Source of the DNA: an uncultured Acetatifactor sp. | GTDB lineage: Bacteria > Bacillota > Clostridia > Lachnospirales > Lachnospiraceae | DNA length: 64,000 nucleotides | Direction of reading: 5' to 3' | Assembly (NCBI GenBank): GCA_949840885.1 | Contig: CATKYJ010000003.1 | Span: 105,126 to 169,125, forward strand | Shown here: positions 42,998 to 53,513 of the stretch, piece after piece | Numbering within the stretch: the first letter of the stretch is position 1 | Layout of the letters: each line of letters opens with the position of its first letter | Notes under the pieces: model-generated | Database searches by the model: none | What the model saw: the letters and a program-made list of their open reading frames with translations, nothing else | What the model was told of the DNA's origin: nothing | Position numbers and translations under genes: made by a program

Positions 42998-45568
42998 CTA
43001 TTCGGGAGTGCCTCGGGATAAATACTCTGCCTCCGGCATGTGCCAGGCAGTCGTGGCCTTGAAAAGGTCCCCGTCTACCTCCAGCGTCAGCTCTCCCCCC
43101 TGGAGCTCCATGAAGCTCTTGGCGATGGCAAGCCCCAGCCCGCTGCCCTCGGTATTGCGGGAGGCATCCCCTCTGACGAAACGCTCCGTCAGCTCCGATG
43201 AGTCCACTGTTATCTCCTGGGCAGAAATATTCTTTAATGTGATGATGACCGTATCTCCGATCCGGAAGCCGTTCACGTAGACCCTGGTGCCCGGCAGGGC
43301 ATATTTCGCAATGTTACCGAACAGATTCTCGTAAATCCGGTAGGTCTTCTGGCTGTCCAAGGGCAATATCACTTTCTCCTCCGTCAGATTCATCCGCACG
43401 TCAAGCCCGGCCTCCCCGATTTTATCCGACATTTCAAAAGCCACCTGATTCACAAGGTTCATGATATCCACGTCCATGATATTCAGCGTGACATTCTGGG
43501 AGCTGGCCTTGCTGAACTCGAACAGATCCTCAATAAGGCTCTTAAGCCGCAGGGACTTCCGCTCCAGGGTGGCAAGATATTCCCTGCGCTGGGCGTCGGT
43601 AATGCCGTCCTCTTTCAGCAGGTTGATATAGGTGATAATTGCAGTCAGTGGCGTCTTCAAATCATGGGACATATTGGTCACCAGCTCCACTTTCATGCGC
43701 TGGCTCTTCACCTCTGTGTCCACGGCCTTTTTCAGCCCGTCCTGGATCTTGAATACCTGCTCCCTGAAAGGCTCGAAGATCCCTAAGTCCTCCGGAATGG
43801 ACACGTTCAGGTTCCCCTGGGCGATCTCGTCCACAGCTTTCAGCAATATCCGGTAACGCTTCTGCAGCTGGCTCACATATCGTCTCAAAATAATATACAG
43901 CAAAACGGAGTAGACTACCACCACCGGGAAGCCGCCCACCCAGAGGCTGCTTATCAGGAGCAGGATAACGGCATTCACGATCAGCAGCTTAATAATCGTC
44001 CAGTTGGCATCTCTCGTCAGATCCATATGTGCCACTGCCTCATAAGCGCCCGCCGCTTTTCCTTTGATAAAAGGAAAGAAACGGTATATAAGGCTGCGCT
44101 GCCTGATGTATCTCTTCACACCCAGCTCCCGCAGCGCCCTGGCGCAGATACCCGCATACCAGCAGCAGAACGCGAACACTGCAAGCGCTGCAATGTTCAG
44201 CAGCATGGCCAGCTCCCTCCCCAGGTGCGGGCTTATCCCCAGATATTCCGAAAATACCCCCCCTGCCCTGCCGCTGGCCACATAGACGATCATGGAGAGG
44301 ACCAGCTCGCTGCATGCCATCAGGCAAGTGCCGAAGCAGATCAGAAACTCCAGAGAGACCGCACATACTCTTTCAGTCTGCCATGGCTTTTGGGACCGGG
44401 GCATGGGCCAGAACATGCCCGCCAACGCCAGAACGAACATACAGAGTGTCAGGATGCCCGTCAGGCCGGAGTTGTAATAGGCGCTGGCAGAAAAATTATA
44501 GTAGCGGGCCGTGGAATAATACTGGATATTTGTACCATAGGCAGCATCGGAAATCAGCCTCCCCATATACAGCCCCTCTGAATTCTCCTTTCTGGCATTC
44601 CATTCCTGCGTGGAGACGGCAAAGGTGACGGTACATGCAGCCGGTGCTTTCATACGTCCGTATTTTTGGAATGTGTCCAATACATCCCCAATCTGGCTCT
44701 GGGTAAGATTGGCTCTGATCGCCTCATTGGCCTGCTTTCTGACCAGGTTCACATCCCTGCCGCAGATGTCGTCCCCAATGGTCACATTCCCGGCATCGTC
44801 AAAATGGAAGCTAATCCGGAAATACTGCTCCTGGGCTCCTCTGTTCCTGGCCTCCACGGACATGTTCGTGACATATTTTCCGGTGGCGTCATCCTTTATG
44901 ATATAGTCATAACAGCTGTTGAGATCCGCGAAATTCGACTCCAGGATATTGAAATATTCCTCCAATACCTGTATTTCGTTTTCCAGATGTTCGCATTCCA
45001 CCTGGCTCAGATCATAGAGTTCACCGCTGTCCTCAAATATTTCCAGTTCCCTTTCTCCCAAAATCCCCTCATCTATATAGGCCTGCAGCTGCTGTTCGTT
45101 CAGAAGCCCCTGAGCGGAAGCTTCCTGGAGAGATACGGTCTGTCCCTCCTCCTGAAGCTGCGTGATCACGGTCAGCAGGTACATGTACTCCTGTCTCCGA
45201 GCTCCGTCCAAAATCCACTGATGCGTTTCGTCCGTCTCCAGATAGACGTCCCCATAGTCAAGGATCTCCCCGCTTAGGGCATTGCACAAGTCACGGTAGA
45301 GCAGATAGCAATTCTGGTACAGCCAGGCGATATTGTCCGCGGTCTCTATGGGATTCTTCTCGAATTTTTCCGCCCTGGAGCGGAATATGCCGTAGAAGCA
45401 GCTGAATATGACTGCAAAGCACAGGCTCACCAGAATCCCTCTGTAGATCCACGGTTTGTCACGGCGCAGTCTCCCCAGTCCCCCGGGCTTTCCGGCCTCA
45501 TTCCCGGAAGCTGTATACGGCTGTTCTGCCGGTTCCGTCTGCTTCTTTTTTTTCTTAAACCATCTCAT
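42998..45568 (-). CDS. Sensor histidine kinase with large ectodomain and multiple membrane helices
   Basis: 856 residues. A cytoplasmic Lys-rich tail and first membrane helix (GILVSLCFAVIFSCFYGIF) are followed by an ectodomain of about 320 residues, then about five to six more hydrophobic segments (for example LTLCMFVLALAGMFW, LLIVNAVILLLISSLWVGG). The kinase core carries H-box NMSHDLKTPLTAIITY, an N-box-like region YRIYENLFGNIAKYALPG and a G-box GSGLGLAIAKS. The N-box centre reads NLFGNIAKYA, close to the usual NLxxNAxKY. Its partner regulator is encoded just upstream. The signal is unknown. Confidence 0.9.
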   Translation of the reverse strand: MRWFKKKKKQTEPAEQPYTASGNEAGKPGGLGRLRRDKPWIYRGILVSLCFAVIFSCFYGIFRSRAEKFEKNPIETADNIAWLYQNCYLLYRDLCNALSGEILDYGDVYLETDETHQWILDGARRQEYMYLLTVITQLQEEGQTVSLQEASAQGLLNEQQLQAYIDEGILGERELEIFEDSGELYDLSQVECEHLENEIQVLEEYFNILESNFADLNSCYDYIIKDDATGKYVTNMSVEARNRGAQEQYFRISFHFDDAGNVTIGDDICGRDVNLVRKQANEAIRANLTQSQIGDVLDTFQKYGRMKAPAACTVTFAVSTQEWNARKENSEGLYMGRLISDAAYGTNIQYYSTARYYNFSASAYYNSGLTGILTLCMFVLALAGMFWPMPRSQKPWQTERVCAVSLEFLICFGTCLMACSELVLSMIVYVASGRAGGVFSEYLGISPHLGRELAMLLNIAALAVFAFCCWYAGICARALRELGVKRYIRQRSLIYRFFPFIKGKAAGAYEAVAHMDLTRDANWTIIKLLIVNAVILLLISSLWVGGFPVVVVYSVLLYIILRRYVSQLQKRYRILLKAVDEIAQGNLNVSIPEDLGIFEPFREQVFKIQDGLKKAVDTEVKSQRMKVELVTNMSHDLKTPLTAIITYINLLKEDGITDAQRREYLATLERKSLRLKSLIEDLFEFSKASSQNVTLNIMDVDIMNLVNQVAFEMSDKIGEAGLDVRMNLTEEKVILPLDSQKTYRIYENLFGNIAKYALPGTRVYVNGFRIGDTVIITLKNISAQEITVDSSELTERFVRGDASRNTEGSGLGLAIAKSFMELQGGELTLEVDGDLFKATTAWHMPEAEYLSRGTPE

Positions 45569-45825
45569 AGCGACCTCCTGCTATCCGCGCTTCCATATCC
45601 GCCTCTATCAGCCTGTTCCCTGTTTTTCACATGTCCTTTGCCATAGCTGTCCGTCTCCCATCCGCGGCCTGCAGGATTCAGTGCCGTCCAACATTGCCGC
45701 GGTTTCCGGAATGGCCCATCCGTGATCTGCAGGGCTGCAGCCTCCTGCTGACAGCTGCCCCATCCCTTGGCCATCCATAGTCATCATGGTTCCCGCCGGA
45801 AGTCTGCCCTGCTTCCCCCGGCAGA
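45569..45825. other. Spacer between response regulator and kinase genes
   Basis: 257 bases with no convincing gene or terminator. It is unusually long for an RR-HK pair and contains several GCAG/CTGC-type complementary blocks that could fold. Confidence 0.4.
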
Positions 45826-46536
45826 TTACTGCCTGTCAATCTTATAGCCCACGCCCCAAACCACTTTCAGATACTTGGGATTCTTCGGGTCAATCTCGAT
45901 TTTCTCCCGAATGTTCCGCACATGTACCATGATGGTATCCGTGTTCACGGCTTTCTCGTTCCAGATGCGCTCGTAAATTTCATCCGCGGAGAAGACCCTG
46001 CCCGGATTCTTGATGAGGAGCTGCACAATTTTAAACTCCATGGGCGTCAGCTTCACCGGTTCCCCGTCCACGCTTACCTCCACGGTGTCCTCGTTCATCT
46101 CCAGGCCGCCAATGGTGTAGATATGATCTTTATTTCCATCCTCTTTCAGGGCGGACAGATACTTGGAATACCTGCGCAGGTGGGAATTGACCCTGGCCAG
46201 GAGCTCTAACGGCGTGAAAGGCTTGGTCACATAGTCGTCAGCCCCCATGTTCAGTCCCATGATTTTGTCCACCTCCTCAGATTTGGCGGACAGCATGATC
46301 ACAGGAAACTCATACTCCTGCGACCGCAGCTTCATCAGCATGGTGACGCCGTCCATCACAGGCATCATGATGTCCACGATGGCCAGGTGTATCTCCTCCT
46401 GCTCCACTGTCTTCAGCCCCTCCGCGCCATTGGCAGCCTGATATACCTCATATCCCTGATTCCTCAGGTAGATTTCGATGCCCTCCCGAATTTCCTTGTC
46501 GTCTTCGACCACTAAAATGTGATACTTCTGTTCCAT
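45826..46536 (-). CDS. OmpR/PhoB-family response regulator
   Basis: 236 residues from the ATG at 46536 (GGAGGGA upstream). The receiver has the acidic pocket VVEDDKEIREG, phospho-acceptor Asp in AIVDIMMPVMDG, and the conserved Lys in DDYVTKPFTPLELLARV. The winged-helix DNA-binding domain ends EKAVNTDTIMVHVRNIREKIEIDPKNPKYLKVVWGVGYKI. It acts with the kinase at 42998-45568. Confidence 0.95.
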   Translation of the reverse strand: MEQKYHILVVEDDKEIREGIEIYLRNQGYEVYQAANGAEGLKTVEQEEIHLAIVDIMMPVMDGVTMLMKLRSQEYEFPVIMLSAKSEEVDKIMGLNMGADDYVTKPFTPLELLARVNSHLRRYSKYLSALKEDGNKDHIYTIGGLEMNEDTVEVSVDGEPVKLTPMEFKIVQLLIKNPGRVFSADEIYERIWNEKAVNTDTIMVHVRNIREKIEIDPKNPKYLKVVWGVGYKIDRQ

Positions 46537-46658
46537 TGTTGTCCCTCCGGTTTTCGTCACGGATTCCGACAGGCGGCAGGCGCCCAGGATCTGGCTTTTA
46601 CTTGGGAAGACGCCTTATGTGCCAAGCCCAAAATCAGACAAAGGTTTTCAAGGAAGCA

Positions 46659-47963
46659 TCATCCCTCCAGCAGCAGCCGGATATTCCGCTTTTTCTGTGT
46701 CGCGTTTTCCGCAATAACACTATTATAATAATGAACTGCTTTTAACGCAACTGCTTCTTCTCGGTAAAGAACAGCTTTTTGCAGGGCGTTCTCCGACATT
46801 TGGATGCAGCGGGCTTTCCTGCAGAGTTGATGCTCCGATACGTTGCCATCGCTCTCCTCCCGCTCCGTCCCATCCGTCTCCCCGCCTGGATTCCAAATTT
46901 CTCCCGCAGGGCGGCGGCAGATGTCCTCCAGAAATTCTGTCACTGCGGCCGCGTACTCCTGCACATCCTCTTTGGTGAGGATGCCGTTCACTCCATCGTC
47001 CACCAAATCCTCCACCCCTGACGCCTTTACGGCGATCACCGGGGTAGCTCCGGCAAAGGCCTCCAGCACCACGATTCCCTGGGTCTCCGTCTTAGAGGCG
47101 AACAGAAACGCGTCCGCCGCCTTGAAATATGCGCCAATCCGCTCATTTGGAATCGTTCCTGTAAACACTAAGTTCTCCCGGAGTCCCAGTAGACGACTGC
47201 GTTCCTCCAGGGCTTCCCTGTCTGGCCCGTCCCCTACCATCAGCATCCGGAAAGGTTTTCCATAGAGGGTCTTCACCCGGGCCAGGCTCTCCAGAAGAAA
47301 AGAGACGTTCTTCTCACCAGCCATTCTGGACACGGTCAGCAAAAACGGCATGTGTTCCGCGCCGTATTGCCTGCGTATTTCCGCCGCTGTCTCCTGACTT
47401 ACATTGAAATTCCCCTGTTCGATGCCTGTTGGCAGGACTCCTGTCTTCTCCTGAGGCACATGGCATATGTCCGTAAGGTACTTCTGCATGCCTGCAGTGG
47501 GCGCGAACACAAAGCTGCAGCGCTTCAGAAAGCCGTGCAGATAGAGGGGCATGATTTTATCCAGCCTGCAGATTCCTTTTGTATAGCAGCTGGCATACTG
47601 CTCGTACCTGGTATGGTAGGTGAACACCAGGGGGATATGGAACTTGCGGGACAGGTGCATGGCCGTGCGCCCGATGAGCATGGGATGGTGCACATGGATG
47701 ATGTCGAATGATTTCCTGCGGAATTCCTTTTCTATCCTTATGTCAAAGGGATTAGGGAGGACGATTCCCCCGATGAAATGCTTCATGCAGGTGGCATAGC
47801 GGAATACATTTCCCTCTTCCATGGAATGCTGTTCCGTATATGTAGGCGCGAAGATCGTCACTTCGTGCCCCAGCGCCTCCAGGCCTCTGGCCAGCCGTTC
47901 TATGGAAATGGGCACTCCGCCCATGATTGGTTTATAGTTGTTCGTCATCAGTGCGATTCTCAT
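46659..47963 (-). CDS. GT4-family glycosyltransferase, glycolipid synthase-like
   Basis: 434 residues. N-terminal TNNYKPIMGGVPISIERLARGLEALGHEVTIFAP, the His-rich FDIIHVHHPMLIG, and the nucleotide-sugar site KTETQGIVVLEAFAGATPVIAV (E-x7-E) are typical of retaining GT4 enzymes, especially diacylglycerol glucosyltransferases. The last ~70 residues form a hydrophilic extension. Residues about 45-50 (EQHSMEEGN) come from the dispersed repeat. The DedA gene lies 80 bases upstream, so both may serve membrane-lipid metabolism. Confidence 0.85.
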   Translation of the reverse strand: MRIALMTNNYKPIMGGVPISIERLARGLEALGHEVTIFAPTYTEQHSMEEGNVFRYATCMKHFIGGIVLPNPFDIRIEKEFRRKSFDIIHVHHPMLIGRTAMHLSRKFHIPLVFTYHTRYEQYASCYTKGICRLDKIMPLYLHGFLKRCSFVFAPTAGMQKYLTDICHVPQEKTGVLPTGIEQGNFNVSQETAAEIRRQYGAEHMPFLLTVSRMAGEKNVSFLLESLARVKTLYGKPFRMLMVGDGPDREALEERSRLLGLRENLVFTGTIPNERIGAYFKAADAFLFASKTETQGIVVLEAFAGATPVIAVKASGVEDLVDDGVNGILTKEDVQEYAAAVTEFLEDICRRPAGEIWNPGGETDGTEREESDGNVSEHQLCRKARCIQMSENALQKAVLYREEAVALKAVHYYNSVIAENATQKKRNIRLLLEG

Positions 47964-48043
47964 CTGTCATACCAGCCTTTCCTCAAAATATCCAACAGAT
48001 CCGGCTTTTCACACGCCGGTTCCCTGCCCGCTTTGGCGGAATT

Positions 48044-48559
48044 TTACGCTATTCCAAATATCTGAAAGATCCTCTCTCCCATCACATACCCTGCGCCCAC
48101 GAACACGAAGTTCCAGATCAGGATTCCGCAGGCGGAACTGATGACGTATTTCGTCAGGTTCATTTTGATGACGCCGGCCGGAATGGAAACGATGGTGCGA
48201 ATCATAGGAATCAGCTTCCCCAGGAACACCCCGATGCAGCCCTTTCTCCTGATCCACTCCAGATTCTTCTCCAGGGTTTCTTTCTGCTTAGGGAACTTCC
48301 TGGTATAGGCGTTCAGGAATAACTCGCCTCCCTTGCGCCCCAGTACATACAGCGCCAGGCTCCCTGCAAGTCCGGCCGCCAGAGTGATTACCATCACCCA
48401 AAAGAAATTGATGTTCCCTCTGGCTGCCATGATGCCGGACAGAGGCATGATGATACCGGCAGGAAAGCCCGGCAGATTCAGATATTCCAGAAATACGATC
48501 ACGAATATGGCAATAGCTCCGTATCTGGTGAAATAATAGGTAATCGATGATAAGTCCAT
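48044..48559 (-). CDS. DedA family membrane protein
   Basis: 171 residues, slightly short for DedA. Conserved features: re-entrant segment FLEYLNLPGFPAGIIMPLSGIMAARG, ETLEKNLEWIRRKGCIGVFLGKLIPMIRTIVSIPAGVIKMN (with the G-RF-PxxR-like core as GKLIPMIRT), and a terminal helix. DedA proteins are linked to lipid-carrier (undecaprenyl phosphate) flipping. A TATAAT at 48648-48643 is a candidate -10 with a weak -35. Confidence 0.9.
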   Translation of the reverse strand: MDLSSITYYFTRYGAIAIFVIVFLEYLNLPGFPAGIIMPLSGIMAARGNINFFWVMVITLAAGLAGSLALYVLGRKGGELFLNAYTRKFPKQKETLEKNLEWIRRKGCIGVFLGKLIPMIRTIVSIPAGVIKMNLTKYVISSACGILIWNFVFVGAGYVMGERIFQIFGIA

Positions 48560-48763
48560 TTTCTTTCCTCCCTCTTTGACGCAGCGGCGTGCACGTATGC
48601 GGATGAAAACGCATGACAGTGCCTGACCCCTTTCTTACGATTATTATATGGAGGAAAAATTAATTGTAGGCGCAGGGTTTTCTCAAGAATTTCTAAAGAT
48701 AATTTAAGGAAATGCGGTATGCAGCATGACAGGAAATTTGGAGAAGTCCGCGTGAAATATTGA

Positions 48764-48797
48764 AAACCCTCCGGCGGCTTTCTCCTCCGGAGGGTTT
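48764..48797 (-). terminator. Terminator after ilvC
   Basis: AAACCCTCCGG and CCGGAGGGTTT make an 11-bp stem, followed on the minus strand by TCAATATT; a plus-strand reading has ATTTTTTC after it. It marks the end of the metH-ilv gene run. Confidence 0.65.
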
Positions 48798-48822
48798 CAT
48801 TTTTTCACTGTCAGGATTTTGA

Positions 48823-49914
<1,092 letters not shown>

Positions 49915-50077
49915 CTAGCCGAATCCGGCATCCATTTGATACTGCAAGGGACAAATATCTGTCCACACGAAAGCGCTTCCCGCACCGGGCAAAGGATATC
50001 TGCCCGCGCCTGGCTACTTCCGGCTTTCCTTTGTTACACTGCAAGCAGCAGGAGATGCCCCTCCTGCACCTAAGCCC

Positions 50078-50578
50078 TCAGTCAAAGCGCACCACCGGCT
50101 CCGTGCCCCGTCCCAATCCGGCGATGCCCGTCCGGGCCAGCTCCAGGATTTCATATCCCTCCAGCAGGCCGATAAACGCATCGATCTTCTGCTGGTTGCC
50201 CGTAAGCTCGATCATCAGGCTCTCCGGTGCGATATCAATGATCTTCGCACGGAAGATGTCCGCCACGGAGATGACTCCCTGCCTCTGCTCCGCGGTAGCG
50301 CGTACCTTGACCATGATCAGCTCACGGTATACGCTTTTTTCCGGTTTTAATTCTTTGATATTGCGCACATCCTCCAGCTTGGACACCTGCTTCTCGATCT
50401 GCTCCAGTATCTCGTCGTCGCCGGATGCCACGATGGTGATCCGGGTGATGCGGGGATCCGAGGTCACGCCTGCGGTAATGCTCTCCACATTATAACCCCG
50501 CCTGGCAAAAAGCCCTGAAATCCGGCTTAAGACGCCGGAAGTATTGTTGACCAGCAATTGGAATACTTTCTTCTGCAT
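50078..50578 (-). CDS. ilvN: Acetolactate synthase small (regulatory) subunit, copy 1
   Basis: 166 residues, full IlvN form: ACT domain VFQLLVNNTSGVLSRISGLFARRGYNVESITAGVT and C-terminal domain ending EGYEILELARTGIAGLGRG. It binds branched-chain amino acids and controls IlvB. This is the more typical of two consecutive small subunits in the operon. Confidence 0.93.
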   Translation of the reverse strand: MQKKVFQLLVNNTSGVLSRISGLFARRGYNVESITAGVTSDPRITRITIVASGDDEILEQIEKQVSKLEDVRNIKELKPEKSVYRELIMVKVRATAEQRQGVISVADIFRAKIIDIAPESLMIELTGNQQKIDAFIGLLEGYEILELARTGIAGLGRGTEPVVRFD

Positions 50579-50741
50579 CAGATTTGCACCCTCTCCTCTT
50601 TTTCTTGATCTTCTATCTGTACGCCATGTACGCCGTTTTCAGCCATTTGCAGGACAGTTCGCTTAAACATTCTCTATCCGTCTGTTTTTCCGAAAAATCC
50701 TTTTGTTATCATAGCAAGTCCGGGCAGAAATGTCAAGATAT

Positions 50742-51236
50742 TCAGCCCTCGTCGTTCTCCGCGCACTTAGAGAGCGCAACCGTCCCGGTACGGGCCACCT
50801 CTACGATGCTGATGGTCTGAAGCATCTTGATCATGAGCTTTATCTTCTCCGGTTCGTCGCAGATCTGAATCATCATGAAATGCTTGGACATGTCAACGAT
50901 CTGGGCTTTCATGATCTCGCACAGTTCCATGATCTCCCGGCGGTTGTTCTTGTTGTACTTGATCTTAATCAGCATCAGCTCCCTGGCGATGCACTGCTGC
51001 TCCGCAAAAGTCTTCACCTTGATGACGTCCAGCTTCTTGTTCAGCTGCTTCTCGATCTGCTCAATGGTGCGCTCGTCTCCGCTGCTGACAATGGTCATGC
51101 AGGATACGTCGCGGTTATCCGTCTCCCCCACCACCAGACTGTCAATGTTAAAGCACCGCCTGGAGAACAGGCCGGCCACCTTGCACAGCACGCCGGAGCG
51201 GTTCTCCACCAGCACGGAATATATTCTCGTCTTCAT
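50742..51236 (-). CDS. Acetolactate synthase small subunit paralogue, copy 2
   Basis: 164 residues with the same two-domain plan: ACT domain IYSVLVENRSGVLCKVAGLFSRRCFNIDSLVVGET and C-terminal ending QTISIVEVARTGTVALSK. It is clearly diverged from copy 1 (for example FNIDSLVVGE against YNVESITAGV). AGGAGG lies about seven bases before the ATG at 51236. It lies directly downstream of ilvB. Two separate small subunits recall the two-repeat plant regulatory subunit; they could form mixed complexes sensing different amino acids. Confidence 0.9.
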   Translation of the reverse strand: MKTRIYSVLVENRSGVLCKVAGLFSRRCFNIDSLVVGETDNRDVSCMTIVSSGDERTIEQIEKQLNKKLDVIKVKTFAEQQCIARELMLIKIKYNKNNRREIMELCEIMKAQIVDMSKHFMMIQICDEPEKIKLMIKMLQTISIVEVARTGTVALSKCAENDEG

Positions 51237-51352
51237 AAATAGCCTCCTAATTCCATTGCCGCCTACGGCAATTACTCCGCATATCTCCCATCGCCGATAT
51301 GGCATCTGACCATTCCGAAATGCCATGGGCACTAATTGGCACATGCGTCAAT

Positions 51353-51382
51353 CTCCTCGGAATGCTCTTCTTCCATTTCCAG
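51353..51382. repeat. Dispersed GGCATTCC-type repeat at the end of ilvB
   Basis: TCCTCGGAATGCTCTTCTTC followed by CATTTCC on the plus strand, a diverged copy of the family, located just after the ilvB stop codon. Confidence 0.6.
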
Positions 51383-51388
51383 TCCCAG

Positions 51389-53002
51389 CTATACCAAATC
51401 CATCGGATCAATAATGCATTCCAACAGCATGGATTCATCCTTTTTCAGGAAAGCCTCAATAATCTCGTCACATTTCTCCATATTTTCCAGCCGCAGGAAC
51501 GGAATCCCGTAAGCCGCGGAAAGCTTCTCCAAATCCGGGCTCCCGGACAGATCCACCACGGAGTACTGATCCTGATAGATGAAATGCTGGTACTGACGCA
51601 CCATCCCCAGATAATTGTTCTTCAGCACCACAATCTTCACCGGGATGTTATGCTGGCACATAGTGGCCAACTCCATCATGGACATCTGGAAAGACCCATC
51701 GCCGCAGACTGCCACTACCTGCTTGTCCATAGCCGCCACCTTGGCACCCATGGCCGCAGGGATGGAATATCCCATGGTGCCCATGCCTCCTGAGGTGAAA
51801 AATTTCCCTTTCCGCACTTTCACATAGCCGCAGGACCAGATCTGGTTCTGTCCCACGTCCGCCACATACACGGCGTCCTCCTGCATCTTCTCCGTCAGCC
51901 GCATGATGAACTTCGCGGGGTCTACATAGGCCGGATTGGGGCTGCGCTTCGTGGCCATAGCCCGTCTGTACTCATTCAGAGTATCTATCCAATCCTGACA
52001 GCTGCAGGTGAACTCCTCTTTCTCCAGATCCTCAAAAATATGCTTCGCATCTCCCACTAACGGTATGGTAGGGCCTGCGTTCTTGCCGATTTCCGCGGGA
52101 TCCACATCTATGTGCACCAGCACCTTGTTGCGGGTGATCATATCCGGCTGGTTCACGGCTCTGTCGGCCACCCTGGCTCCCACCATGATCAGCAGGTCGG
52201 ACTCGTTCATGGCACGGTTGGCATAAGCCTTGCCGTTGTTGCCCACCATCCTGAAATACAGAGGGTGATCCGTGGGCATGGCTCCGATTCCCATCATGGT
52301 GGACACCACGGGGATATTGTGAGTCTCCGCAAACCTGCGCAGTTCTCCCTCAGCCTCACTGAGCAGTACGCCGCCGCCGGCGCAGATAAGGGGACGTTTT
52401 GCTTTCTCCAGTTCCTTTACCACCTTTTTGATCTGCACCGCGTTGCCTTTCACCGTGGGCTTGTAGGTGCGCAGAGACACGCTCTCCGGATATTTGAATT
52501 TGCTGATCGCCGCATTCTGGATATCAATGGGCACGTCAATGAGCACCGGCCCCCGCCTGCCCGTATTGGCGATATGGAACGCCTCCTTGAATACCCTGGG
52601 GATATCGTTCACATTCTTTATCAAATAGCTGTATTTCACAAAGGACTCCACGGCTCCGGTGATATCCGCCTCCTGGAACACATCGCTGCCAAGGAGCTCG
52701 CTGTTCACCTGGCCGGTGATGCAGATCAGGGGAATGCTGTCCGCAAAGGCCGTGGCGATGCCGGTGATCACATTGGTGGCTCCCGGGCCGGAAGTGACCG
52801 CGCACACACCGGGCTTTCCGGTCATTCTGGACACACCGCTTGCCGCATGGGCGGCGTTCTGCTCCGTGCGGATCAGGATCGTCCTGATTTCCGACTCCAA
52901 AATACTATTGTAAAAGGGACAGATGGCTACACCGGGATACCCGAATACAGTAGTCACCCCCTCTTCCTCCAGACATTTTACGATAGCGTCTGCTCCTATC
53001 AT
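51389..53002 (-). CDS. ilvB: Acetolactate synthase large (catalytic) subunit
   Basis: 537 residues from the ATG at 53002 (GAGGAGG eight bases upstream). TPP enzyme: N-terminal GADAIVKCLEEEGVTTVFGYPG with the catalytic Glu in RTEQNAAHAASG, and the TPP motif GDGSFQMSMMELATMCQHNIPVKIVVLKNN. It condenses pyruvate with pyruvate or 2-oxobutyrate. The operon order is ilvB, two small subunits, ilvC. A further in-frame extension to 53077 has no ribosome site. Confidence 0.96.
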   Translation of the reverse strand: MIGADAIVKCLEEEGVTTVFGYPGVAICPFYNSILESEIRTILIRTEQNAAHAASGVSRMTGKPGVCAVTSGPGATNVITGIATAFADSIPLICITGQVNSELLGSDVFQEADITGAVESFVKYSYLIKNVNDIPRVFKEAFHIANTGRRGPVLIDVPIDIQNAAISKFKYPESVSLRTYKPTVKGNAVQIKKVVKELEKAKRPLICAGGGVLLSEAEGELRRFAETHNIPVVSTMMGIGAMPTDHPLYFRMVGNNGKAYANRAMNESDLLIMVGARVADRAVNQPDMITRNKVLVHIDVDPAEIGKNAGPTIPLVGDAKHIFEDLEKEEFTCSCQDWIDTLNEYRRAMATKRSPNPAYVDPAKFIMRLTEKMQEDAVYVADVGQNQIWSCGYVKVRKGKFFTSGGMGTMGYSIPAAMGAKVAAMDKQVVAVCGDGSFQMSMMELATMCQHNIPVKIVVLKNNYLGMVRQYQHFIYQDQYSVVDLSGSPDLEKLSAAYGIPFLRLENMEKCDEIIEAFLKKDESMLLECIIDPMDLV

Positions 53003-53106
53003 ATATATTCCTCCTCTATAATCAACATTTTCTATGCTATCTGTTTTCCAAAGGCACGCCTGCGGAATGTTTACCAATGCTTGTAACGGCCGGGGACACC
53101 CTGCAG

Positions 53107-53493
53107 TCAGCCATGCCGTCTTTCAAATCCAAGATACCTGGTTCCCTGAAACCTGAGTTTTCCCATATCTCCCTCCGCCAGCATACCATATTCGGATCCT
53201 GTCAGATGAAATTCCATCCTGTCTCCGCTCTCCACTTCGAATGTAACATAATAGCTTGTGGACGAGGATGTATGATATCCGCCTGTTCCGGCGGCATCGC
53301 CCCCATGATGATGGCTGTTCACGGATGTTCTGCGCGAAACCACTTTTGCATCCACCGTCAGTTCAGGGGCATGATTGTTTTTATTCCACTGGGCGACTGC
53401 GCGCACCGCATTCACGGCAAACATGGCGATCACCAGGAGAAACACTGTCATAAAGCCTATTTCAAAGAAACCGCTGTTGAAAAAGAAACCCAT
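53107..53493 (-). CDS. DUF2500 family membrane protein
   Basis: 128 residues: one N-terminal transmembrane helix (IGFMTVFLLVIAMFAVNAVRAV), then APELTVDAKVVSRRTSVNSHHHGG and YYVTFEVESGDRMEFHLTGSEYGMLAEGDMGKLRFQGTRYLGFER, the DUF2500 pattern. Function unknown. It starts 20 bases after metH and is probably co-transcribed. Confidence 0.85.
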   Translation of the reverse strand: MGFFFNSGFFEIGFMTVFLLVIAMFAVNAVRAVAQWNKNNHAPELTVDAKVVSRRTSVNSHHHGGDAAGTGGYHTSSSTSYYVTFEVESGDRMEFHLTGSEYGMLAEGDMGKLRFQGTRYLGFERRHG

Positions 53494-53513
53494 AGTAAAC
53501 CTCCGGTACTGTT

